Source of the DNA: Propionivibrio dicarboxylicus
Lineage (GTDB): Bacteria; Pseudomonadota; Gammaproteobacteria; Burkholderiales; Rhodocyclaceae
Reading direction: 5' to 3'
Assembly (NCBI RefSeq): GCF_900099695.1
Contig: NZ_FNCY01000001.1
Location: forward strand, 434,001 to 498,000
DNA: 64,000 bases
Under the pieces are notes generated by a model, which saw only the letters and a program-made list of their open reading frames with translations, was not told where the DNA came from and did not search any database. The position numbers and the translations under genes were made by a program. Numbering within the stretch: position 1 is the stretch's first letter; each line of letters begins with the position of its first letter. Shown here piece after piece: positions 51,398-60,271 of this stretch.

Positions 51398-52303
51398 TCA
51401 CGCGGTTCCGGTAGCGGCGCCTTCTGCTTGGAGCCAGGCGAGAAAGCATTGCAGCGCCTGTGTTTTGTCGGCATCCTTGGGGACCAGGGCGACGTAGGTT
51501 GCGCCCTTGGCCGATCCGGGAAAGGGCGTGACGAGCCGTCCCTGCGCCAGTTCGTTGCCCAGTGTCGGAAATCCGCCGATGCCGACGCCGAGTCCGTCGA
51601 TGACCGCTTGTACCGCGACGTGGTAGTGGTCGAAACGGCGAAAGCGGGCCGGGCGCAGATCGGCGATGCCGAGGGCTTCGAGCCAGCGCTCCCATTCGCC
51701 GACGCGAGTTTCCGAGGTGACGAAGCTGACCTGGCGCAGATCATCGAGTTGGTTCAGGCCGGTTCGGGCGACAAAATCGGGCGCGGCGACCAGCCTCAAC
51801 TGTTCCTCGAACAGCGGAAGCGCGTCGAAATGGCGCCATTCCGGCCGATCGAGCGGTTCGCGCCGGATCAGGACATCGACGCGCTGGCCCTGCGCGGCGT
51901 CGCCGGTGTTCGAAGTGGCGACGGCGATTTCGATGTCCGGATGTTTCTCGTGGAAGCCTTGCAGGCGAGGAATTAGCCAACGTACGGCGAAGGTCGTTTG
52001 GGCGTTGATGCGGAGTACGCGGGTGTGCGGCGTTTTCCCGAAGCGGATGGCGGCATCGCCGATGCGGTCAAAGGCGGCGCTGATTTCGGCGGCAAAAGCG
52101 CGGGCGTGGTCGGTCGCGACGCTTCGTTGTCCGTGTTTCTGGAACAAAGGCTGCCCGAGCCAGTCTTCCAGCAATTGAATCTGCCGACTGACGGCACCGT
52201 GCGTCAGTCCGAGTTCGCGCGCCGCTTCGCTCAGGCTGCGTGCCCGGGCGGCGGTTTCGAAGATGCGTAGCGCGTTGAGTGGGGGGAGGTGTCGCTTGGC
52301 CAA
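51398..52303 (-). CDS. LysR-family transcriptional regulator (GcvA-like)
   Basis: A 301-residue protein with an N-terminal winged helix-turn-helix (LNALRIFETAARARSLSEAAR, HGAVSRQIQLLEDWLGQPLFQ) and a periplasmic-binding-protein-like effector domain (about 90-300). The pattern PPLNALRIFETAARARSLSEAAREL is shared with GcvA/AmpR-type regulators. The start appears to be TTG at 52303, as no ATG is in a suitable place. It is divergent from the MFS gene across 135 bases, which are likely shared regulatory DNA. Confidence 0.88.
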   Translation of the reverse strand: MAKRHLPPLNALRIFETAARARSLSEAARELGLTHGAVSRQIQLLEDWLGQPLFQKHGQRSVATDHARAFAAEISAAFDRIGDAAIRFGKTPHTRVLRINAQTTFAVRWLIPRLQGFHEKHPDIEIAVATSNTGDAAQGQRVDVLIRREPLDRPEWRHFDALPLFEEQLRLVAAPDFVARTGLNQLDDLRQVSFVTSETRVGEWERWLEALGIADLRPARFRRFDHYHVAVQAVIDGLGVGIGGFPTLGNELAQGRLVTPFPGSAKGATYVALVPKDADKTQALQCFLAWLQAEGAATGTA

Positions 52304-52438
52304 TGGTGAGTTTTTCTATCGGATACGGTCTATTTTTATCGGTAGTCTGATTATATCTGTCCATGTAAAGTCTCGTCCCGCAATGGCTGGCATTTCGCCG
52401 GCCGCCAATCGGGCGCGCAGGAACGTTTGAAACACATC

Positions 52439-53641
52439 ATGAAAAAATTGACGACCCACGGCGCTATCGTCGCCCTGATCTGCCTGTCCGAGGTGTTGAG
52501 CATGACCGGCTTCGCCGCCTATGCGGCGTATCTGCCGGTCTTGCGTGGCGAATGGTCGATGACGGGGGCGCAGTCGGGCTTCGTCGGCGGCGCGTTCTTC
52601 TTCGGCTATATGCTGGCCGTGCCCTTTCTATCGGGGATTACCGACCGTCTCGATGCGCGCGGCGTGTTCGTCGCCGCCTGTCTGCTCGGATTTGCGGGAA
52701 CGACCGGTTTCGCCCTGTTCGCGCACGACGTCGCTTCCGGCGCATTCTTCCAGGCGCTCACCGGCGCCGGTTTGGCCGGTACCTATATGCCGGGTCTCAA
52801 GGCCTTGACCGACCGGGTCGAGGGCGAGCGGCAGTCACGTTACATTTCTTTCTACACCGCCGCGTTCGGTATTGGCACAAGTCTTTCGCTCTTGTCGGCC
52901 GGCTGGCTGACGACCGCGATGAGTTGGCGGACGAGCATGCACCTGCTGGCCTTCGGGCCGCTCGTCGCGGCACTGGCGATGTGGGTTGGCTTGCTGCCGA
53001 TGGCGCGAAGGGCGGGCGAGCAGGCGCCCTGGTTTCCGCGCTTCGGTACAGTGCTGGCGAACCGCGATTCGCGCCGCTTCATCCTCGGCTACGTCTGTCA
53101 CTGCTGGGAACTCTTTGGTTTGCGCTCCTGGATGGTGGCCTTTGTCGTCTTCGCCTACGCCCTGAACAAGGTCGTTGCGCCGGTCCTGTCGCCGACCGAG
53201 GCCGCGGCGCTGATCAATCTGTTCGGCTTGCCGGCCAGCATCCTCGGTAATGAGGCCGCCGGGAAATTCGGACGTGTCCGCTGGATCGGTTGGGCGATGA
53301 TGGCTTCCGGGCTGCTGTGCTGGGTTGCCGGGGTGGCGGCGGCCTGGCCGTGGTGGTTGCTGCTGACGGTGCTGATCGTCTATTTCGTCTCTGCCATGGT
53401 CGATTCGGCGGCGCTGACCGCCGGGTTGGTGCAGGCGACGCCACCGGCACAACGTGGTGCGGCGATGGCCTTGTATTCGCTCTCCGGGTTTGGCGCCGCC
53501 TTCATTGCGCCGCTGGCCTTCGGCGCGATGCTCGACGTGGCCGGTGGCAGCGACAATTCTTTTGCCTGGATCGTTGCCTTCGGTTCGCTGGGTGCCGGCG
53601 GTTTGCTGTGGGTTCTAGCCAACGCCGGGCGACGCGGCTGA
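52439..53641 (+). CDS. MFS transporter
   Basis: A 400-residue membrane protein with about 12 hydrophobic segments, starting KKLTTHGAIVALICLSEVLS. The loop GITDRLDARGVFVAACLLG after helix 2 matches the MFS motif A region. The second half has WIGWAMMASGLLCWVAG and AMALYSLSGFGAAFIAPLAFG. The ATG at 52439 is preferred over a TTG at 52427. The substrate is unknown; regulation by the divergent LysR protein is likely. Confidence 0.9.
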   Translation: MKKLTTHGAIVALICLSEVLSMTGFAAYAAYLPVLRGEWSMTGAQSGFVGGAFFFGYMLAVPFLSGITDRLDARGVFVAACLLGFAGTTGFALFAHDVASGAFFQALTGAGLAGTYMPGLKALTDRVEGERQSRYISFYTAAFGIGTSLSLLSAGWLTTAMSWRTSMHLLAFGPLVAALAMWVGLLPMARRAGEQAPWFPRFGTVLANRDSRRFILGYVCHCWELFGLRSWMVAFVVFAYALNKVVAPVLSPTEAAALINLFGLPASILGNEAAGKFGRVRWIGWAMMASGLLCWVAGVAAAWPWWLLLTVLIVYFVSAMVDSAALTAGLVQATPPAQRGAAMALYSLSGFGAAFIAPLAFGAMLDVAGGSDNSFAWIVAFGSLGAGGLLWVLANAGRRG

Positions 53642-53653
53642 GCGCTAGAGACG

Positions 53654-54451
53654 TCAGAGAATCTTGGGCTTGCGTGGAGCGTTGGCGAACAGCCGGTCGT
53701 AAAGCCAGTTCGGCAGCAGGCGCAGGCCTTTGGCGACGACTCCCATCTGCCAGGGAATGACCGCATAGCTGCAGCCCTGATCGATGACACGCGCAAAGCG
53801 GCGGGCCGCTTCGTCGGCCGGAAGCAGGAAGGGCATGCGATAGGGATTGATCGCGGTCATCGGCGTCGCGATGTAGCCCGGCGCGATGGTGACGACCTTG
53901 ATGCCCGAGGCGCGCATTTCAAGGCGCAGGCTTTCGAGATAGATGGCGACCGCCGCCTTGGACGCGCTATAGGCTTCGGCGCCCGGCAAGCCGCGGATGC
54001 CGGCGACCGAGGCGATGCCGACCAGGCGGCAGGCACGGCCTTCTTTGACCGACTGCTGCATCGGTGCGATGAAGGGCGAGAACGTCGCCGCCATGCCGAA
54101 GACGTTGATGTCGAAGATGCGCTTGATCGCGGCGAGATCCTCGGCGCATTCGGTCAGCGTGCCGGAGGAAACACCGGCGTTGGCGATGACGATGTCCGGC
54201 GCGCCGTAAGCCGCGACGAAATCACCGGCGGCCTGGCGCAAGGCCGCGCTGTCGGCGACATCGAGCGGGAAACAGGCGACCCCGGCAGCGCCAAGGCCCT
54301 GCAATATTTCGGCTTGGGCCTGCAATTCGTCGGCGCGCCGCGCCGCGAGACCGAGCACAGCACCCTGGGCGGCGTAGTACCGGGCCAAGGCGTTGCCGAT
54401 GCCGGACGAGGCGCCGGTGATGAAAACGCGACGCGCTGACGCGATCGGCAT
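53654..54451 (-). CDS. Short-chain dehydrogenase/reductase (SDR)
   Basis: A 265-residue classical SDR. The NAD(P)-binding motif is FITGASSGIGNALA (about 10-23), followed by NAGVS and the catalytic Ser/Tyr/Lys in YSASKAAVA (YxxxK), with the Ser in GIASVAG. PGYIATPMTA follows. The substrate is unknown. The ATG at 54451 fits and lies 4 bases after dsbA, so it is the last gene of the argS-SPOR-dsbA-SDR run. Confidence 0.9.
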   Translation of the reverse strand: MPIASARRVFITGASSGIGNALARYYAAQGAVLGLAARRADELQAQAEILQGLGAAGVACFPLDVADSAALRQAAGDFVAAYGAPDIVIANAGVSSGTLTECAEDLAAIKRIFDINVFGMAATFSPFIAPMQQSVKEGRACRLVGIASVAGIRGLPGAEAYSASKAAVAIYLESLRLEMRASGIKVVTIAPGYIATPMTAINPYRMPFLLPADEAARRFARVIDQGCSYAVIPWQMGVVAKGLRLLPNWLYDRLFANAPRKPKIL

Positions 54452-54455
54452 GCGC

Positions 54456-55109
54456 TTACTTCTTCTTGCTGCTGCGTTCGAGGCGGCGCTTGTCGATGAC
54501 CTTGTCGGTGAGCACGAGAAGATCGGGCAGCGTCTTGATTTCATTGCCCGTCACCAGGTAGGTGCCATCCACCACGAGCGCCGGCACGCCACTGATGTGG
54601 GCTGCCTGGGCGATCTGGTCGGCGCGCTTGGCCTTGCTGACGACGCCGAAGGCATTGAAGGCATCATAGAATTTCTTGGCATCGACGCCCTGAGCAACAA
54701 CCCATTCGGTCAGGCTTTTCTCATCGACGAGTTTCAAGCCCTTGTCATGGATGGCGCTGAACACTGCGCTATCGAGCCGCGACAATTCCCCGAGTGCTTC
54801 GAGCGCGTAGTAGAAACGCCCCATCAACTGGTAGTACGGTTGGTTGAAACCGACCGGGATGCGGCGCACGACGACGTCCGACGGTAGCTTGGTCGACCAG
54901 CGGTCGAAGTAGGGGTGCAGGTCCTTGCAGTGCGGACAGGCATACGAGAAGAACTCGATGACCTCGATCTTGGCCGGCGTATCGCTGGTCAAGGGGGGGG
55001 TGATGACGACGTAATCGCGGCCGACCGCGAGTTGGGCCTGCGCCGGCAATGCGAAAGCGAAAAGCGCCAGGGCCAGAGCGGCCAGCCAGCCTTGTACGAG
55101 GTGTTTCAT
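54456..55109 (-). CDS. dsbA: Thiol:disulfide interchange protein DsbA
   Basis: A 217-residue periplasmic oxidoreductase that puts disulfides into secreted proteins. A signal peptide (VQGWLAALALALFAFALPAQA, cleavage near AQA) precedes the thioredoxin fold. The active site is CPHC in EFFSYACPHCKDLHPYF (about 53-56 of the precursor). The cis-proline region is VSGVPALVVDG-like (HISGVPALVVDGTYLVTG). It lies 3 bases after the SPOR gene, a common betaproteobacterial pair. Confidence 0.95.
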   Translation of the reverse strand: MKHLVQGWLAALALALFAFALPAQAQLAVGRDYVVITPPLTSDTPAKIEVIEFFSYACPHCKDLHPYFDRWSTKLPSDVVVRRIPVGFNQPYYQLMGRFYYALEALGELSRLDSAVFSAIHDKGLKLVDEKSLTEWVVAQGVDAKKFYDAFNAFGVVSKAKRADQIAQAAHISGVPALVVDGTYLVTGNEIKTLPDLLVLTDKVIDKRRLERSSKKK

Positions 55110-55112
55110 GAA

Positions 55113-55745
55113 TCAGTCCTTTTTGACGACGTTGGCTTCAATGCCCTGTTTGGCGAGTTCCGAGCGCAAGCTGGTGACTTCGTCCATCTTGCGGAACGGT
55201 CCGAGACGGACGCGGTACCAGACCTTGTCCTGCAGCATGACCTGGTGGATCGTTGCTTCGGCGCCCATCATCGCCAGTCGGGCCTTCTGGTTATCCGCAT
55301 CGCCGGCGTTCTGGTACGAGCCGGTCTGCAGATAGACGGGTTCGGCAAGCAAAGCGTCCTTTTCGTTCCGTGTTTTTCCGTCGGGCGTCTTCGCCGCCGC
55401 CTTCGGATCGGGAACCGCGTCGGCGTTGCCGGGCAGGATCTTGTAGAAATCGAAGCGCGGCTTGTCGCCGGCCTGCGGGATCGGGTCGCCCGGCTTGCCC
55501 GGCAGTGCCATTGGCACTTGTGCCGGCACACTGCCGCCCGCAGCCGGCGGCGCTGCCGGATTGGCGGCCGATGCGGTTGCCGGCGCTTGGTACTTGTTGG
55601 AGAACGGTGCCGGCGTCTTGAAGATGTACCAGACGACGCCCGCGGCGGTAAGCACGCCGATGACCAGTCCGACAAACAGGCCGAGCAGGGTATTGCCGCC
55701 GGAGGTCCGGTTTGGCGAACGGGAGGAACGGGTATGCGCTTTCAT
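55113..55745 (-). CDS. SPOR domain protein (FtsN-like)
   Basis: A 210-residue protein with a short cytoplasmic N-terminus (basic, MKAHTRSSRSPNRTSGGN), one membrane helix (LLGLFVGLVIGVLTAAGVVWYIF), a long Pro/Ala-rich linker, and a C-terminal SPOR domain (about 130-208: LQTGSYQNAGDADNQKARLA, VWYRVRLGPFRKMDEVTSLR). SPOR domains bind denuded peptidoglycan at the septum. The architecture resembles FtsN. It lies between argS and dsbA. Confidence 0.9.
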   Translation of the reverse strand: MKAHTRSSRSPNRTSGGNTLLGLFVGLVIGVLTAAGVVWYIFKTPAPFSNKYQAPATASAANPAAPPAAGGSVPAQVPMALPGKPGDPIPQAGDKPRFDFYKILPGNADAVPDPKAAAKTPDGKTRNEKDALLAEPVYLQTGSYQNAGDADNQKARLAMMGAEATIHQVMLQDKVWYRVRLGPFRKMDEVTSLRSELAKQGIEANVVKKD

Positions 55746-55777
55746 TCGGGGCCTCGTGCCACTTCAACAGGTTCCGA

Positions 55778-57541
55778 TTACATCGATTGCGGGCAGCTGA
55801 CGCCCAGGATGCCAAGTCCGTTGCGGATGACCTGACGGACCGACAATGCCAGCGCGACGCGAGCATCCTTGAGGGCAGCGTCGTCCACCAACATGCGCTC
55901 GGCATTGTAGTAGCTGTGGAACGCGGCGGCGAGGTCCTTCAGGTAGAACGCGACAAGATGCGGCGAGAGGTCGCGCGCAGCGGCTTCGATGACTTCCGGG
56001 AACTCGCCGAGCTTGGCGGCCAGCGCCAGTTCGTACGGGCTGTCGAGGCGCGACAGGTCGGCACCGGCCATCGCCGCTTCATCGCCGTCCCATTGCGCGA
56101 GCACCGAACAGACACGAGCGTGGGCGTACTGGATGTAGAACACCGGGTTTTCGTTGGTCTGGCTCTTGGCGAGATCCAGGTCGAAATCGAGATGCTGGTC
56201 GGATTTGCGCAGCACGTAGAAGAAGCGGCAGGCGTCGTTGCCGACGTCGTCACGCAGGGTGCGCAGGGTGACGAATTCGCCCGAGCGGGTGGACATCGAA
56301 GCCTTCTGCCCGTTGCGGTAGAGCACGGCGAACTGCACCAGCGCCACGTCGAGGACGTCGGGGTCGAGGCCGAGCGCCGTCAGCGAGCCCTTGACGCGCG
56401 GGATGTAGCCGTGGTGGTCGGCGCCCCAGATGTTGATGATGCGCTCGAAGCCGCGTTCGTACTTGTTGAGGTGGTAGGCGATGTCCGAGGCGAAATACGT
56501 GAAGAGGCCGTTGTCGCGCTGTACGACGCGGTCCTTCTCGTCACCGAAATCGGTCGAACGGAACCACTTGGCGCCGTTCTGCAGATAGACGTGGCCGGCA
56601 GCTTCGAGACGGGCGACGCAGCGTTCGACGAGGCCGGTGTCGAACAGCGACTTTTCCGAGAACCAGACGTCGAAATGCACGCCGAACTCCTCGAGGTCGT
56701 TGCGGCAATCCTCGAGCTGTTCGTTGAGGACGTGGCTATGGACGTAGCTCCAGTCACCGCCGAGCAACTGCTTGGCGGTGACGATCAGCGCGTCGAGGTG
56801 GCTCTCGCGCTGTTGCTTGGCTTCGTCGTCGCCGCGCTGCGCATCGGGCAGTCCGGGTGTGCCTTCAAGTACGGCGGCGGCGCTGCGCAGGAATTTCTTG
56901 CCGTGCGCGATCGTCATTTCGCGCGCCATCTCGCGGACGTAGTCGCCCTGATAGGCGTTCGGCGGGAAGGGAACGGTTTCGCCCAGCTGTTCGAGGTAGC
57001 GGAGCCAGCCCGAGAGCGCGAGGATATCCATCTGCCGGCCGGCGTCATTGACGTAGTACTCGCGTGTGACGTCCCAGCCGGCGTAGGCCAGCAGGCTCGA
57101 CAGGCTGGCGCCGTAGGCGGCGCCGCGGCCGTGGCCGACGTGCAACGGGCCGGTCGGGTTGGCCGAGACGAATTCGATCTGGACCTTCTTCTTGCCGCCC
57201 AGCGTCGATCGGCCGAAAGTTTCACCCTGGGCCAGGATGGCGCGCACGACTTCCAGCTTGGCGTTCGAACGCAGGTGGAAGTTGATGAAGCCGGCGCCAG
57301 CGATCTCGGTTTTCTCGACAAAGGGCGAAGCCGGAATTTCGGACAGCAGCAACTGGGCGAGTTCGCGCGGATTGCGCTTCATTGCGCGGGCCAGCTGCAT
57401 GGCGAGATTGCAGGCGAAATCGCCGTGCGATGCTTGCTTCGGGCGTTCGAGAACGATGGCAGTACCGGCTTGATCGGGCGCGACGCTGGCGAGCGCCGTG
57501 CGCATCAGTTCGGAAAGATGGGTCTTGATATCCTGAGTCAT
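55778..57541 (-). CDS. argS: Arginyl-tRNA synthetase
   Basis: A 587-residue class I synthetase. The HIGH-type signature is HVGH in NPTGPLHVGHGRGA (about 128-141). The N-terminal Add1 domain and the C-terminal anticodon domain (with DLSPHLVAFYLKDLAAAFHSYYN) are present, and the KMSKS-loop region reads QKASMSTRSGEFVTL as in most bacterial ArgS. The ATG at 57541 is preferred. It leads the argS-SPOR-dsbA-SDR group. Confidence 0.96.
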   Translation of the reverse strand: MTQDIKTHLSELMRTALASVAPDQAGTAIVLERPKQASHGDFACNLAMQLARAMKRNPRELAQLLLSEIPASPFVEKTEIAGAGFINFHLRSNAKLEVVRAILAQGETFGRSTLGGKKKVQIEFVSANPTGPLHVGHGRGAAYGASLSSLLAYAGWDVTREYYVNDAGRQMDILALSGWLRYLEQLGETVPFPPNAYQGDYVREMAREMTIAHGKKFLRSAAAVLEGTPGLPDAQRGDDEAKQQRESHLDALIVTAKQLLGGDWSYVHSHVLNEQLEDCRNDLEEFGVHFDVWFSEKSLFDTGLVERCVARLEAAGHVYLQNGAKWFRSTDFGDEKDRVVQRDNGLFTYFASDIAYHLNKYERGFERIINIWGADHHGYIPRVKGSLTALGLDPDVLDVALVQFAVLYRNGQKASMSTRSGEFVTLRTLRDDVGNDACRFFYVLRKSDQHLDFDLDLAKSQTNENPVFYIQYAHARVCSVLAQWDGDEAAMAGADLSRLDSPYELALAAKLGEFPEVIEAAARDLSPHLVAFYLKDLAAAFHSYYNAERMLVDDAALKDARVALALSVRQVIRNGLGILGVSCPQSM

Positions 57542-57727
57542 TGACAAGGCACAGAGTGAGAAATAGGCAAGAGGTTGATTATACGATGCCTTGGACAGAC
57601 CTGCTTAACCTGGCGTCGGCGTTTGCGACGCAGGAGGCGGGGCGCTTGCCCACCGCCGATCAACCATTTCCACCCCAAAAGCGTTACGCTCTCCGGAACG
57701 CGAGTTTTTGCGCGGAAGGAGTCGTCA

Positions 57728-58087
57728 ATGAAATCGAGAAGTTTTTTACACGTCATGGTGGCCCTGGCCTTGCTGGCTTCGGTCGGCATCGACGCCGCCT
57801 GGGCGCGCGGTCATCATCGCGGGCATGTCTCCGTGGTGGTGGGACCGATGTGGGGACCGGCGTATTATCCGCGGCCGTATTATTACTATCCGCCCTACGC
57901 GCCGATCGTCGTCGAACGGACGCCGCCGGTGTATATCGAACAGACGCCGCCGCCGGTAACCACCGCAGCACCCGGCGCGGCGAACAATGTCTGGTACTAC
58001 TGCGCGGCGACGCGTGCGTATTACCCGTATGTCAATGAATGTCCCGGCGGCTGGATGAAGGTCTTGCCCGAGCCGCCGGCACAATGA
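57728..58087 (+). CDS. Secreted Tyr/Pro-rich small protein
   Basis: A 119-residue protein with a signal peptide (SFLHVMVALALLASVGIDAAWA, cleavage after AWA). The mature protein is rich in Tyr and Pro (YYPRPYYYYPPY) and ends with WYYCAATRAYYPYVNECPGGW, a motif seen in small envelope proteins of proteobacteria. A GGAG ribosome binding site lies upstream. Two cysteines may form a disulfide. No function is known. It is followed after 16 bases by a glycine-zipper lipoprotein, so both may be cotranscribed. Confidence 0.8.
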   Translation: MKSRSFLHVMVALALLASVGIDAAWARGHHRGHVSVVVGPMWGPAYYPRPYYYYPPYAPIVVERTPPVYIEQTPPPVTTAAPGAANNVWYYCAATRAYYPYVNECPGGWMKVLPEPPAQ

Positions 58088-58103
58088 CGAGCAGGAGCAT
58101 AGG

Positions 58104-58643
58104 ATGAAAGCCAAGTGGGTAGGCGTGATCGGCCTGGCAGTACTGGCCGGCGGTTGCGCGACAATACCGAGCGGTCCCAGCGTTCTCGTTCTGCCGGGGA
58201 CCGGCAAGAATCTCAACGATTTCCGGGCGAGCGACTTTCAATGCCGGCAATATGCCGCGCAGCAAATTGAAGGCATGGGCCGCGATCCCTCGGTCCGCAA
58301 TGCGGCGATCGGTACCGCCGTCGGCGCGGTGGCCGGGGCGGCGATCGGCGGTCAGCAGGGGGCTGGCATCGGCGCCGGCGCCGGTTTGCTGGTCGGTAGC
58401 GCTTCAGGGGCCGATGCGGGTCGCAGCTACGGTTATGACGCTCAGACGCGCTACGACAACGCCTATATCCAGTGCATGTATGCTGGCGGACATCGGGTGC
58501 CGGTTCCCGCGTCGATGGCGCGCAGCCTGATGGAACAGGCGCCGGCGACGACGGCATCGGGGGCGGCAATTCCGCCACCGCCGCCGCATGCGCCGCCCGC
58601 CTCGCCGCCACCCGACTACGTGCCGGCGCCAGCGGGTAAATAG
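58104..58643 (+). CDS. Glycine-zipper lipoprotein
   Basis: A 179-residue lipoprotein: the lipobox is LAGGC (AVLAGGC-ATIPSG), giving a lipid-modified Cys at about 18. The middle (about 65-105) is a glycine zipper (AAIGTAVGAVAGAAIGGQQG, AGIGAGAGLLVGSASG) typical of outer-membrane-associated YMGG/Gly-zipper proteins. The C-terminus is Pro-rich. It probably resides in the envelope; the function is unknown. Convergent with a membrane-protein gene whose stop is 14 bases away. Confidence 0.88.
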   Translation: MKAKWVGVIGLAVLAGGCATIPSGPSVLVLPGTGKNLNDFRASDFQCRQYAAQQIEGMGRDPSVRNAAIGTAVGAVAGAAIGGQQGAGIGAGAGLLVGSASGADAGRSYGYDAQTRYDNAYIQCMYAGGHRVPVPASMARSLMEQAPATTASGAAIPPPPPHAPPASPPPDYVPAPAGK

Positions 58644-58656
58644 TTCGCTTGCGCGT

Positions 58657-59427
58657 CTATGCTGTCGCGCCGGTGCGGCGCGTACTGAAGAACACGAGCG
58701 CGCCGACGGCGATGGCGGCGGCGCATGCGAGCAGGTAGGTCAGCCCGATGCCGAGGCTGGGCAACAGGGCTGCCACCACGACGAAAAAGCTCGCATAGCC
58801 GCCGGAGCCGACGATGACGCCGCGCAACAGGTTGGACGCGCTCTTCGGCCCTTGTTGCAAGTGCGTGAAGGAGGCGAAGATGACGCTGAACGCCGGGAAG
58901 GGAGAAATCAGGCCGCTCAGTTGGGGACCGAGCGCATCGGCGATCGTCGTCAGCAGCACGACGAGGACGGTGGCGCTGAGGATGCGTCCGGGCAGGTCCC
59001 ACCAGGGCGGTACCAGGCGACCGGGCGGCAATGGGTGTGGCTTGACGAGACGTGCGGCAATGACGATGACGACCACCAGCACGGCCAGTGCCGACCACAG
59101 CTGCCAGGTAAGCAGATTGAGCAGGAAGGTCGAGGCGAAGAAGGCGGCGATCGCGCCGGCCGAACTGAGCGGCCAGGCGCTGCGCCGCGCGAGGGCGATG
59201 TAGCTCAGGCAGAAAATGCAGTTCGAGATCTGTCCGGCGAGGTTGCCGACAGCCGATTGTGCGGCGAAGGGGACGCCGTATTCGAGTGCAAGGATGAAGG
59301 AAATCGGGCCGGAGGTCAGCGGCAAGCCAATCAGGAAACCGCTGACAACACCGCCCCAGCGGCGACCCGCAAGTGTCACCGAGCCGATCAGCAGCGGTGT
59401 GATCAGCAACTTGAAGGCGAGAAACAT
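58657..59427 (-). CDS. Multi-pass membrane protein of unknown function (256 residues)
   Basis: An integral membrane protein with about eight hydrophobic helices. The N-terminal LLITPLLIGSVTLAGRRWGG and GFLIGLPLTSGPISFILALEYG, and the central FPAFSVIFASFTHLQQG, are conserved-looking features, but I do not recognise the family with certainty. It starts 10 bases after the DUF554 gene, so the pair is likely cotranscribed. A transport role is possible but unproven. Confidence 0.75.
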   Translation of the reverse strand: MFLAFKLLITPLLIGSVTLAGRRWGGVVSGFLIGLPLTSGPISFILALEYGVPFAAQSAVGNLAGQISNCIFCLSYIALARRSAWPLSSAGAIAAFFASTFLLNLLTWQLWSALAVLVVVIVIAARLVKPHPLPPGRLVPPWWDLPGRILSATVLVVLLTTIADALGPQLSGLISPFPAFSVIFASFTHLQQGPKSASNLLRGVIVGSGGYASFFVVVAALLPSLGIGLTYLLACAAAIAVGALVFFSTRRTGATA

Positions 59428-59437
59428 GGCGATCGGG

Positions 59438-60154
59438 TCAGGAAAAAAGCAGCGTCCACCCGGCCGAGACCGGCATGATCAGCAACAGGGCGGGTAGCAT
59501 GTTGACGATCGGAAAGACCTTGATGCCGCAGATACGGAGTCCGGTCGCAAGCAGCACGATGCCGCCACAGGCCGAAAAATCGGCGAGCATTTCCGGCGTC
59601 GTCATCGGAATCAACAGCCGGGCACCGAGGAACAGACCACCCTGAATCATCAGCTGGGGTAGGGCGACGATGGCGATGGAGAAGCCGAGATCGGTGGCGA
59701 AAATCAAGGCGGTGAAGAAGTCGAGGACGGCTTTGGCGAGCAGGATTTCCGAATTTCCGGTCATGCCCTCGCGCATGGCGCCGAAAATACCCATGCCGCT
59801 GGCGCAGAACAGCACCAGGATGCTGACGAACTTGGTGATGAATTTGTCGTTAACCGGCGCGCTTGGGCGGGCCGGTGAAAAGCGGGCGAATTGACTGCGC
59901 ATCCAGCCGACGCTTAGTTCGAGACCTCGCTCGAGATAAAGCAGTTCGCCGATGAGCGAACCGCCGAGGAGTGCGAGGGTGACGGCAGGAAAGGCGTGCA
60001 CCTTGTGGATCAGGACGGTACCGATGCTGACCGCGAGGATGCCGCAGGTCATTGGCAGCGCTTCCTTGACGCGGTGTGGGACAACCTTGCCGAGCGCGGC
60101 GCCGAGCGCGCCGCCGACGAAGAGGGCGGCACTGTTAACGAACGGACCGAGCAT
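59438..60154 (-). CDS. DUF554 family membrane protein (YdfK-like)
   Basis: A 238-residue membrane protein. It begins GPFVNSAALFVGGALGAALG and has LPMTCGILAVSIGT, VLFCASGMGIFGAMREG and the FATDLGFSIAIVALPQL block, typical of DUF554. About seven hydrophobic helices are seen. The function is unknown; such proteins are annotated as possible transporters or regulators of uptake. It is followed by the membrane gene above, 10 bases away, and preceded by the TRAP gene terminator. Confidence 0.85.
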   Translation of the reverse strand: MLGPFVNSAALFVGGALGAALGKVVPHRVKEALPMTCGILAVSIGTVLIHKVHAFPAVTLALLGGSLIGELLYLERGLELSVGWMRSQFARFSPARPSAPVNDKFITKFVSILVLFCASGMGIFGAMREGMTGNSEILLAKAVLDFFTALIFATDLGFSIAIVALPQLMIQGGLFLGARLLIPMTTPEMLADFSACGGIVLLATGLRICGIKVFPIVNMLPALLLIMPVSAGWTLLFS

Positions 60155-60220
60155 GCGAAATTCTCCGGCGAAGGAATCGAAAGTCTGGAATGGTGCCGCT
60201 CGGCGCCGGACTTGTCCACC

Positions 60221-60255
60221 GCGGAAAAGAAAAAGGCGACCTGCCGGCCGCCTTT
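60221..60255 (-). terminator. Rho-independent terminator of the TRAP transporter operon
   Basis: On the minus strand AAAGGCG and CGCCTTT (plus-strand positions 60249-60255 and 60232-60238) form a 7-bp stem around a ten-base loop, followed by a T-rich run (complement of AAAAGAAAA at about 60224-60232). It lies about 17 bases beyond the dctM stop, where the operon should end. Confidence 0.8.
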
Positions 60256-60271
60256 CTTGATACTTCGATAG